A DNA stretch of 11,649 nt from JAPUIN01 sp041580375 (GTDB lineage: Bacteria; Acidobacteriota; Polarisedimenticolia; Gp22-AA2), in assembly GCA_041580375.1 (NCBI GenBank), contig JBFGDZ010000117.1, positions 1-11,649 of the forward strand, written 5' to 3'. Both the position numbers and the translations under genes were made by a program. The notes beneath the pieces are model-generated. The model was not told the DNA's origin and searched no databases. It was given only the letters and a program-made list of their open reading frames with translations. Position 1 is the first letter of the stretch. The number at the start of each line of letters is the position of its first letter. Of the stretch, positions 5,818 through 11,649 are shown piece by piece.

Positions 5818-7182
5818 ATGACGAAGGCGCGCGTTCTGGTCGTGGACGACGAGGAGGGCGTGAGGACGTCGCTGGGCAACGTCCTCAGGGACGAGGGCTA
5901 CGCCGTCGATCTCTCCGATTCGGGAGAGGACTGTCTCGACAAGCTGCGCCGCCAGCCGTACCACGCGATCCTGCTCGATGTCTGGCTCCCCGGGCGCGAC
6001 GGACTCTCGGTGCTCGAGGAGATCGTCGCGATGCCATCTTCGCCGCGCGTCATCATGATCTCGGGGCACGCCGACGTTCCGGTGGCGCACCGGGCCGGGC
6101 GGCTCGGCGCGTACGATTTCATCGAGAAGCCCCTGTCCCTCGAGAAGGTGGCGCTGACGCTGCGCAACGCCGTGTCGGACCGGAAGAAGGACCTGCGCAT
6201 CCGGAGCCTGAAGGAGCAGCTGCACGGCGAGGACGATCTGATCGGCGAGAGCACGGCCATCCGCGATCTGAGGCGGCAGATCGAGGCCGCGGCGCCGACT
6301 CAGGGCCGGGTGCTGATCTTCGGCGAGAACGGAACAGGCAAGGAGCTCGTCGCGAGGACGATCCACGCCCGATCGCTGCGGCGGGACGAGCCCTTCGTCG
6401 AGATGAACTGCGCCGCGATCCCGGAGGAGCTGATCGAGAGCGAGATGTTCGGCCACGTGAAGGGTTCGTTCACCGGCGCCGTGGACAACAAGCCGGGGAA
6501 GTTCCTCACGGCGGACGGCGGCACCCTGTTCCTGGACGAGATCGGCGACATGTCGCTCCGAACGCAGGCGAAGGTCCTCCGGGCCCTGCAGGAACAGGCG
6601 TTCGAGCCGGTCGGGGGCAGCACGCTGCGCGTCGACGTCCGCGTCATCGCCGCCACGAACAAGGACCTGGGCCGGGAGATCGCCGAGGGGCGCTTCCGGG
6701 AGGACCTCTACTTCCGGCTCAACGTCGTGCCGCTGCGCGTTCCGCCCCTGCGGGAGCGCGCCGGCGACATCCCCCTGCTCGCGGCGCATTTCATCGAGCA
6801 GTTCTCCAGACAGTACGGCCGGGTGAAGCGCCTATCGCCGGACGCGCTCACGGTCCTGAAGGCGTATCGCTGGCCGGGCAACGTACGGGAGCTTAAAAAC
6901 GTCATGGAGCGGCTGGTGATCCTCGTGCCGGGAGACGACGTCAGTCGCGCCGACCTGCCCGCGAGCCTGAGGGGAGCCGGCTCACCGGCGCCCGACCTTT
7001 TGAACGGAGCGCGCTCGCTGAAGGAGGGACGCGAGCGGTTCGAAAAGCAGTTCATCATCCGCAAGCTGGAGGAGGCGGGCGGAAACGTCGTGCGGGCCGC
7101 CGAGCTTCTGGGCCTCGAGAGGAGCAATCTGTACCGCAAGATGAGGGCCTACGGGATCCGGACCGGCGAAGGGGGCGACTGA
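5818..7182 (+). CDS. ntrX: NtrX, sigma54-dependent response regulator
   Basis: A 454-residue transcription activator, partner of NtrY. The receiver domain covers residues 3-118: acidic pair D10/D11 in VLVVDDEE, phosphoacceptor D54 in LLDVWLPGRDG, and the LGAYDFIEKPL segment usual for NtrX. The AAA+ domain follows: Walker A GENGTGKE at 169-176, the sigma54-contact loop GSFTGA at 216-221, Walker B TLFLDEIGD with D240/E241, and RWPGNVRELKN. A Fis-type helix-turn-helix is at about 421-447 (GGNVVRAAELLGLERSNLYRKM). The loop carries Ser where the usual motif is GAFTGA. An in-frame ATG at 5809, one base after the ntrY stop, would add three residues; neither start has a well-spaced ribosome-binding site. 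No terminator is evident after the stop. Targets are not shown by the sequence, but the lpxC sigma54 element is one candidate. Confidence 0.93.
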   Translation: MTKARVLVVDDEEGVRTSLGNVLRDEGYAVDLSDSGEDCLDKLRRQPYHAILLDVWLPGRDGLSVLEEIVAMPSSPRVIMISGHADVPVAHRAGRLGAYDFIEKPLSLEKVALTLRNAVSDRKKDLRIRSLKEQLHGEDDLIGESTAIRDLRRQIEAAAPTQGRVLIFGENGTGKELVARTIHARSLRRDEPFVEMNCAAIPEELIESEMFGHVKGSFTGAVDNKPGKFLTADGGTLFLDEIGDMSLRTQAKVLRALQEQAFEPVGGSTLRVDVRVIAATNKDLGREIAEGRFREDLYFRLNVVPLRVPPLRERAGDIPLLAAHFIEQFSRQYGRVKRLSPDALTVLKAYRWPGNVRELKNVMERLVILVPGDDVSRADLPASLRGAGSPAPDLLNGARSLKEGRERFEKQFIIRKLEEAGGNVVRAAELLGLERSNLYRKMRAYGIRTGEGGD

Positions 7183-7200
7183 CGGGCGCTTCGCGGCATA

Positions 7201-7229
7201 TTGACAGTCGTGTTGGCCTCTGATAATAA
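7201..7229 (+). promoter_or_regulatory. Near-consensus sigma70-type promoter of the rrf2-like gene
   Basis: TTGACA (7201-7206) is a perfect -35. A 17-base spacer leads to TAATAA (7224-7229), which matches the -10 consensus at four of six positions. It is the strongest promoter-like sequence in the window, in a locally AT-rich patch right after ntrX. It probably starts a transcript running through the Rrf2, PHP-like and radical SAM genes. A promoter this good usually needs a repressor, and Rrf2 proteins often repress themselves. Confidence 0.75.
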
Positions 7230-7258
7230 AAGGCTTACGAGCGCGGAGGCGCCGAGCT

Positions 7259-7684
7259 ATGCAGTTGACCAAAGGGGTTGAATACGGGATCGAGGGCATT
7301 CTGTATCTGGCGCGGCAGGGAGAGGACGAGTCGGCGTTGATCAGGGAGATCTCGAAGGCGACGGCGATCCCGGAGACCTTCCTGTCCAAGATCTTCCAGC
7401 GACTGGCCACCAAGGGTCTCTTGCGATCGCGCCGCGGGTTCCGAGGCGGTTTCCGCCTGGCCCGGCCGGCGCGCCGGATCACCCTCCGGGAGATCATCGA
7501 GGCGCTGCAGGGACCGATCGAGTTCCACCGCTGTCTGGACCACCTGCGGCAGCGCGGGCGCAGGCAGAGATGCTACGTGAATCAGGTTTTCGACAAGGTG
7601 CAGAACAGGGTCTCGGCGATCCTGGAGCAGACGACCATCGAGGACATCCTGCAGGCGACCTCATGGAGGCCGCGAAGGGTTTGA
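7259..7684 (+). CDS. Rrf2-family transcription regulator (IscR/NsrR/RsrR type)
   Basis: A 141-residue winged-helix regulator. It begins MQLTKGVEYGIEGILYLARQ, the usual Rrf2 opening. A recognition region follows (IREISKATAIPETFLSKIFQRLATKGLL, about 28-55), then the wing GFRGGFRLARP (60-70) and the dimerisation helix. Family members sense Fe-S status, NO or redox state, often through an Fe-S cluster held by three cysteines. This protein has only C92 and C105, with E8 at the position used as a cluster ligand in RsrR. H90 and H95 are near, but position 33 is Lys, not His. It could bind an atypical cluster or none. GGAGG (7245-7249) lies nine bases before ATG 7259. Its end overlaps the next gene by 22 bases, so the two are probably co-translated. 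Likely targets are its own promoter and the downstream lipid genes, by inference. Confidence 0.88.
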   Translation: MQLTKGVEYGIEGILYLARQGEDESALIREISKATAIPETFLSKIFQRLATKGLLRSRRGFRGGFRLARPARRITLREIIEALQGPIEFHRCLDHLRQRGRRQRCYVNQVFDKVQNRVSAILEQTTIEDILQATSWRPRRV

Positions 7685-8712
7685 TCACGACCCCTTTCGG
7701 ACCAAAAAGGTCCTTTAAGTCCCGAACGAATCCACGGGGGCTCCGGGCTCTGCGTGCCGACCTGCACGTTCACTCCCGCTCCACGCCCGCCGGGCACTTC
7801 GCCCTGCGCGGGATGCCGTCCGCCCGGGGCGACGCCGCCGCCATCTACAGCGCCGCCAGGCGGCGCGGCATGGATCTCGTCACGCTGACCGACGTCGACA
7901 CGATCGAGGGCTGTCTTCAGCTTCTGGACAGCCGTCCCGACTCGCGCGATCTGTTCATCTCCGAGGAGATCACAGCGCGGGATCCGCGCATCGGCGCCGT
8001 CGTGCCGGTGCTGGCGTACGGCATCAGCGAGGCGCAGCACGCCGAGATCGTCCGGCTGCGCGGCTGTCTGCCGGAGCTTCTGGACTATCTGCGATCGGAG
8101 GGAATCGCGGCCTCGCTGGGCCTGCTCCCGGTGGGCGGAGCGGCGAGCGTCGACCTGGCGTCCGGGGGGAGGTCGATCCTGGAGCAATTCTCGCATTTCG
8201 AGATCCGCAATGGGATCGGCGGCTCCGGACCGTCGATGGAGCGCCTGCTCGTCGAGGCGATGCCCGGCCGGCGCCTTGCCGCCACGGCCGGAAGCGGTGC
8301 GCATGGCCCCGGCGGCGTGGGGCGGACCTTCACGGAGTGCCGCGCCAACGACCGCGACGGATTCCTCGATGCGCTCCGCGAAGGGCGGTGCCGGATCGGC
8401 GGACGCCCCGGCAGCGCCCTCGAGGCGGCGCGCGAGCAGGTGCGCCTTCTGGCGCGCGGGTACCGCGACGTGACGCGCGCGCGGCGCACAGGGGAAGCAG
8501 ACCGGCGCGCGCTGGCGCGCGCCCTTCGCGCTCTTCCGCATCACCTGAGCGGACTCTCCCTGGGCGGTCACGCCCTGAGGATGATCCGCTCCGCCCGGGA
8601 TGTCGGGCGGGCGCGGCGCAGGTTCGACGAGATCACGGTGAGGAGGTTTCAGGAGAAGGCCCGGTCCTACGCCCGCGCCGATATGGCCGCGGGGACGGAC
8701 GCGGGAGTCTGA
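7663..8712 (+). CDS. PHP-family protein with a degenerate metal site
   Basis: A 349-residue protein. Residues 30-230 follow the polymerase-and-histidinol-phosphatase fold: RADLHVHS with H35 and H37, GMDLVTLTDVDTIEG at 72-83, ISEEIT with E101/E102, YGISEAQHAEI, and GSGAHGPGGVGRTFTE with H214. The closest group I recognise is the PHP proteins whose motifs read TDHDTIDG, SEEVT, HVL, YGI.E.QH, LAHPL and GSDDH. Against these, His is V78, HVL has become P115, the LAHPL His is L154 and the Asp before H214 is G212. Ordinary phosphoesterase activity is therefore doubtful. Residues 230-349 are Arg/Ala-rich and helical and match nothing I know. ATG 7663 overlaps the Rrf2 gene; no later ATG or GTG precedes the HVH motif, though a TTG at 7681 is possible. 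It may be a structural or regulatory partner of the radical SAM protein. Confidence 0.78.
   Translation: MEAAKGLITTPFGPKRSFKSRTNPRGLRALRADLHVHSRSTPAGHFALRGMPSARGDAAAIYSAARRRGMDLVTLTDVDTIEGCLQLLDSRPDSRDLFISEEITARDPRIGAVVPVLAYGISEAQHAEIVRLRGCLPELLDYLRSEGIAASLGLLPVGGAASVDLASGGRSILEQFSHFEIRNGIGGSGPSMERLLVEAMPGRRLAATAGSGAHGPGGVGRTFTECRANDRDGFLDALREGRCRIGGRPGSALEAAREQVRLLARGYRDVTRARRTGEADRRALARALRALPHHLSGLSLGGHALRMIRSARDVGRARRRFDEITVRRFQEKARSYARADMAAGTDAGV
7699..7713 (+). other. Small hairpin GGACC-A5-GGTCC inside the start of the PHP-like gene
   Basis: The 5-bp arms (7699-7703 and 7709-7713) flank AAAAA and are followed by TTTAAG, 14 bases after the Rrf2 stop. It resembles a weak intrinsic terminator or attenuator that would reduce transcription into the PHP-like gene. 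The stem is short and the T-run is only three bases, so an effect is uncertain. Confidence 0.25.
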
Positions 8713-8753
8713 CGCAAAGAGTCAGGGCGATCGCGCGCAGTCCGGATCGTCCC

Positions 8754-8789
8754 ATGAGCGGTCGATTTTCTTGGAGGGGTCTTCCATGA
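8754..8789 (+). CDS. Possible 11-residue leader ORF coupled to the radical SAM gene
   Basis: ATG at 8754 opens a reading frame encoding MSGRFSWRGLP. Its TGA (8787-8789) overlaps the radical SAM start as ATGA, an arrangement used for translational coupling. The GGAGGGG ribosome-binding site of the larger gene lies inside it. Only a poor ribosome-binding site precedes it, so it may be chance. Confidence 0.15.
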   Translation: MSGRFSWRGLP

Positions 8790-10858
8790 GCCAGGCTTTG
8801 GCCCGGATCGATGACGAGAGAACGGATGTCCGTTCAGCCGGCGGGAGGTCGCCCCGCACGACCGGCCGTCCCCATGGGGCGCCGGTGCCGCGGGGAGGTC
8901 GGAGGCGCGCCCCCGGCCGGTTCCGCTACCTGAGGCCCGGCGTCCTCCTGGGCGCCGGTCTGAAGGGCGCGGCCCAGATCGTCTGGCACGGATTCCAGGC
9001 GGTCAACAAGAGGATCCCCTACCGGTCCTTCAAGCCCAAGTGGGCGCCCGCGCCGCTGCTGAAGAGCCACGAGCGGTCGTTTCCCGAGCTCGGCTTCCCG
9101 CGCGAGACCGACTCGCTCTGCCCCTCCTGCGTCAAGGAGGTTCGCGAGGCGATCGTCCGGGGCGAGGCCGACTGGCAGAATCTCATCAACGGCAAGCCGG
9201 GGGAGGTCAGGGCCCGCATCGTGGAGCGCGACGGCCAGGTCTGGATGGAGAAGGAGTGTCCTCGGCACGGTCGCTGCGAGGACCTGATGGCGATCGACGT
9301 GGAGTTCCTTCGGCGCATGGAGAAGCTCTATCCGGGCCGCGATTTCCGCATGGCCCCGGATCCGTACCACAATCACGGCTCCTCGACGGTCAAGTACGGC
9401 CGCGGGGCGGTTCTCACGGTCGATCTCACCAATCGATGCAACATGATGTGCAATCCGTGCTTCATGGACGCGAACCAGGTCGGCTACGTGCACGAGCTGA
9501 CGTGGGACGACGTCCGGCAGATCCTGGACAACTCGATCAACGTGAAGCCACGGCGGCAGATGTCGGTGCAGTTCTCCGGCGGCGAGCCGACCCTCTCGCC
9601 CTACTTTCTCGATGCCGTCGCCTACTGCCGGAAGCTCGGCTACCAGAGCGTGCAGGCGGCGACCAACGGGATCCGCTTCGCCCAGGATCTCGATTTCGCG
9701 CGCCGCGCCAAGGCGGCGGGCATGCGTCTCGCCTACCTGCAGTTTGATGGCGTCACGAACGCGGCGAACAGCCACCGTGGCGTCGGGAACCTGTTCGACG
9801 TCAAGAAGCGGGCGCTGGAGAACCTCAAGAAAGCGGGCATCGATGTGACGCTGGTCGTGACCATCGTCAACAGCATCAACAACGACCAGGTGGGCCCGAT
9901 CGTCCAGTTCGCGATCGACAACATCGACAAGATCAATGCCGTGTCGTTCCAGCCCGTCTCGTTCACGGGCCGCGACGAGGACATCGACGACGAGACGCGC
10001 CGGCGCCAGCGCTACACGCTGTCGCATCTGGCGCGCGACGTGAAGGACCAGCTCGGCATCACGGAGCCGCTGCGCGACTGGTACCCACTGTCGGCCTCCG
10101 GGCCCTTCTCCGATCTCAGGGATCAGATGGACGGTCTGGACGCGGAGTGGGGCGCCCTCAAGTGCGGCTGCCACCCCAACTGCGGCATTGGCACGATGCT
10201 GCTGGTCAACGAGTCGACCAGGCAGGCCGTGCCTTTCCCGCAGATCCTGGATACCGACGCGCTGCTGGAGGATCTCAAAATCATCAACGACAGCGCGCGC
10301 GGCCCGGGGATGACGGTGTTCCAGTTCATCGTCAGCATCCTGCGCAACGCCCGTTACTCGGAGATGCCTCCGGGCATGAACCTCTGGGAGATGGTCAAGA
10401 TCATCGACGGCCACAACGGCGCCAAGCTCGGCCTCGCGGAGAGGGCGCGCTACAAGTGGCGCATCATGATGGTCGCCGGCATGTGGTTCCAGGACCTGTT
10501 CAACTACGATTTCCGCCGCACCGAGATGTGCATCATCCCCTACGGGACCCAGCTCGGTGAGGTGTCGTTCTGCGCCTACAACACCGGCGTGGGCTGGCGC
10601 CAGATCGTGGAAAAGATGTTCTCCACCCATACCACCGCGCAGTGGTTCAAGGAGAAGGGACGACACCCCATCTACGCGGCCGGCAAGAAGGTCCCGCTCG
10701 GCCCCGGCGCGGAGACTCCGGGAACGGCGGCTCCGCGGCCCGCGACGCGTCCTGCCCCACCGACCGTCCCGGCCGCCGCGGCGCCGGGAGAGAGCGCCGG
10801 CGCGATCTCGATGAGCGCGTCGGCGCCCGGGAGCGGCCCGGAGGGCGGCTGCCACTGA
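8786..10858 (+). CDS. Tes/MJ0619-like radical SAM protein (putative membrane-spanning lipid synthase)
   Basis: A 690-residue protein. An Arg-rich start is followed by a hydrophobic or amphipathic segment (LRPGVLLGAGLKGAAQIVWHGF, about 50-72) that may contact the membrane. LCPSCVKEV (C112, C115) and KECPRHGRC (C158, H161, C164) form an N-terminal metal-binding module. The radical SAM core has C218-X3-C222-X2-C225 in LTNRCNMMCNPCF, GGEP at 265-268 and LQFDGV. Further cysteines, C460, C462 and C466 in KCGCHPNCG plus C582 and C596 in SFCAYN, suit auxiliary Fe-S clusters. This layout matches MJ0619, the archaeal tetraether synthase that couples two lipid tails by C-C bond formation, and its bacterial homologues. 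In a bacterium the product could be iso-diabolic acid-type or branched tetraether lipid precursors; this is inference, and the family also has uncharacterised members. The tail from about 645 is Ala/Pro-rich and ends GGCH. GGAGGGG (8773-8779) supports ATG 8786. Confidence 0.85.
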   Translation: MSQALARIDDERTDVRSAGGRSPRTTGRPHGAPVPRGGRRRAPGRFRYLRPGVLLGAGLKGAAQIVWHGFQAVNKRIPYRSFKPKWAPAPLLKSHERSFPELGFPRETDSLCPSCVKEVREAIVRGEADWQNLINGKPGEVRARIVERDGQVWMEKECPRHGRCEDLMAIDVEFLRRMEKLYPGRDFRMAPDPYHNHGSSTVKYGRGAVLTVDLTNRCNMMCNPCFMDANQVGYVHELTWDDVRQILDNSINVKPRRQMSVQFSGGEPTLSPYFLDAVAYCRKLGYQSVQAATNGIRFAQDLDFARRAKAAGMRLAYLQFDGVTNAANSHRGVGNLFDVKKRALENLKKAGIDVTLVVTIVNSINNDQVGPIVQFAIDNIDKINAVSFQPVSFTGRDEDIDDETRRRQRYTLSHLARDVKDQLGITEPLRDWYPLSASGPFSDLRDQMDGLDAEWGALKCGCHPNCGIGTMLLVNESTRQAVPFPQILDTDALLEDLKIINDSARGPGMTVFQFIVSILRNARYSEMPPGMNLWEMVKIIDGHNGAKLGLAERARYKWRIMMVAGMWFQDLFNYDFRRTEMCIIPYGTQLGEVSFCAYNTGVGWRQIVEKMFSTHTTAQWFKEKGRHPIYAAGKKVPLGPGAETPGTAAPRPATRPAPPTVPAAAAPGESAGAISMSASAPGSGPEGGCH

Positions 10859-10882
10859 TCGCTCCGGAGAGAAAACCGGCAC

Positions 10883-10916
10883 GGGGCGGGGGCCGCGCGC
10901 TCCCGCCCCTTCGTTT
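10883..10916 (+). terminator. GC-rich intrinsic terminator-like hairpin directly before pyk
   Basis: GGGGCGGG (10883-10890) pairs perfectly with CCCGCCCC (10902-10909) around an 11-base loop, and TTCGTTT follows up to base 10916. It lies 24 bases after the radical SAM stop and probably ends that transcript. The T-rich tail touches the pyk ATG at 10917, so it may also act on pyk. Confidence 0.65.
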
Positions 10917-11649
10917 ATGAGGCTCACGAAGATCATCGCGACGATGGGCCCGTCGTGCGCGAGCCCGGGCGTGCTCGGGCGGGTGATCCGCGCCGGCGTG
11001 GACGTCGTCCGCATCAATCTCTCGCATGGCACGCACGCCGGCCATGCCCGCGCGATCACCGCCGCCCGCCGGGCCGCGGCGCGGGGGGGCCGCGCCGTCG
11101 CGCTGCTCGCCGACCTGCAGGGGCCGAAGGTCCGGATCGGTCGGCTGGAAGGGGGCGGCCCGCTCACGCTGCGCCGTGGCGACACGGTGATCTTGTCGTC
11201 GGGCCGGGGTCGGGGCCGCCCCGGCGTCATCCCCGTGTCGCACCGTGGACTGGCATCCGACGTCGGGCGGGATGAGCCGATCCTGATCGACGACGGGAAG
11301 CTCGAGTTGAAGGTTCTGCGCACCCGGGGCCGCGACGTGCAGTGCCGCGTCATCACGGGGGGGCCCCTCCACGAACGCAAGGGCGTGAACCTCCCCCTCA
11401 CCCGCCTGAGCATCCCCTCGCTGACGCGCAAGGATCGCGACGATCTCGACTTTGCGCTCGAGCGGCGGGTGGACTACATCGCCCTGTCGTTCGTGCGCGG
11501 CGCCGGCGATCTGCGGCAGGTACGGCGCCTCATGCGCCGGCGCGGCCGATCCGTGCCGTTGATCGCGAAGCTGGAGCTGCGGGCCGCGGTGCAGCGACTG
11601 GACGAGATCCTGGAGGTGGCCGACGGCGTGATGGTCGCGCGCGGCGACC
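10917..11649 (+). CDS. pyk: Pyruvate kinase (N-terminal part, 3' truncated by window edge)
   Basis: Cytoplasmic glycolytic enzyme converting phosphoenolpyruvate and ADP to pyruvate and ATP. The 244 visible residues open with LTKIIATMGPS. VVRINLSHG gives R32, N34 and S36, the same numbers as in E. coli PykF. LLADLQGPKVRIG leads into the B domain (about 70-165), which has ILIDDGKLEL and KGVNLP. After it come SLTRKDRDDLDFAL, YIALSFVR, the catalytic K218 with metal-ligand E220 in LIAKLE, and VADGVMVARGD at the window end. ATG 10917 is the only start: upstream the frame is open only from the TGA at 10812-10814 and contains no ATG, GTG or TTG. No ribosome-binding site is present at normal distance. 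The 17 bases before the ATG hold mostly CCCGCCCC and the T-rich tail of the hairpin. Translation may depend on that hairpin or on unusual initiation. Confidence 0.95.
   Translation, partial: MRLTKIIATMGPSCASPGVLGRVIRAGVDVVRINLSHGTHAGHARAITAARRAAARGGRAVALLADLQGPKVRIGRLEGGGPLTLRRGDTVILSSGRGRGRPGVIPVSHRGLASDVGRDEPILIDDGKLELKVLRTRGRDVQCRVITGGPLHERKGVNLPLTRLSIPSLTRKDRDDLDFALERRVDYIALSFVRGAGDLRQVRRLMRRRGRSVPLIAKLELRAAVQRLDEILEVADGVMVARGD

Noticed and set aside
3723..5879. 718-codon minus-strand frame opposite ntrY
   Set aside because: It is antisense to an intact NtrY kinase and its composition reflects codon bias only.
7570..7662. Upstream start for the PHP-like gene within the Rrf2 gene
   Set aside because: It would add 31 residues of shifted Rrf2 coding sequence with no PHP similarity; ATG 7663 is sufficient.
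10878..10893. GGCACG after the radical SAM gene as a second sigma54 element
   Set aside because: The required GC ten bases after GG is missing; GG is there instead.
8834..11431. 865-codon minus-strand frame across the radical SAM and pyk genes
   Set aside because: Both plus-strand genes are certain from motifs. The antisense product is low-complexity and has no recognisable domain.

Overview
This is a high-GC stretch of bacterial chromosome, probably from an Acidobacteriota member or a close relative. Cell type: lpxC (lipid A synthesis) and mpl (peptidoglycan recycling) indicate a diderm, Gram-negative cell. Taxon: the placement is inference. It rests on the DUF4390-ntrY-ntrX order, on a GAF-like protein whose C-terminal signature I associate with Acidobacteriota, and on a tetraether-synthase-like radical SAM protein. 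No rRNA or tRNA gene, IS element, CRISPR array or phage gene is visible, so this looks like core chromosome and not a recent island.

Left part (1-2876): the 3' end of mpl converges on a minus-strand GAF-like gene (521-1609), with only 6 bp between the two stop codons. The GAF-like gene diverges from lpxC across a 331-bp gap (1610-1940). That gap is the most structured non-coding DNA in the window. It holds a sigma70-type promoter for the minus gene, two perfect inverted repeats, an AT-rich patch and a well-spaced sigma54-type -24/-12 element just ahead of the GTG start I prefer for lpxC.

Middle (2877-7182): a DUF4390 secreted protein, the histidine kinase NtrY and the sigma54 activator NtrX form a tight operon. 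The first pair overlaps and the second is nearly contiguous, and a candidate promoter precedes them at 2901-2930. NtrX is the obvious local candidate to act at the lpxC sigma54 element, which would join the two-component system to outer-membrane synthesis. That link is inference.

Right part (7183-11649): a near-consensus promoter drives an Rrf2-family regulator that has only two candidate cluster cysteines. It overlaps a PHP-family protein that has lost several metal-binding residues. Next is a 690-residue radical SAM protein with the cysteine layout of the MJ0619/Tes family, which joins lipid tails into membrane-spanning lipids. A GC-rich terminator-like hairpin closes this block and runs directly into the start codon of pyruvate kinase, which continues past the window.

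The best candidate for an undescribed system is the Rrf2 / degenerate PHP / Tes-like block. It could be a redox- or iron-responsive unit making membrane-spanning lipids. The second is the possible NtrX-sigma54 control of lpxC.
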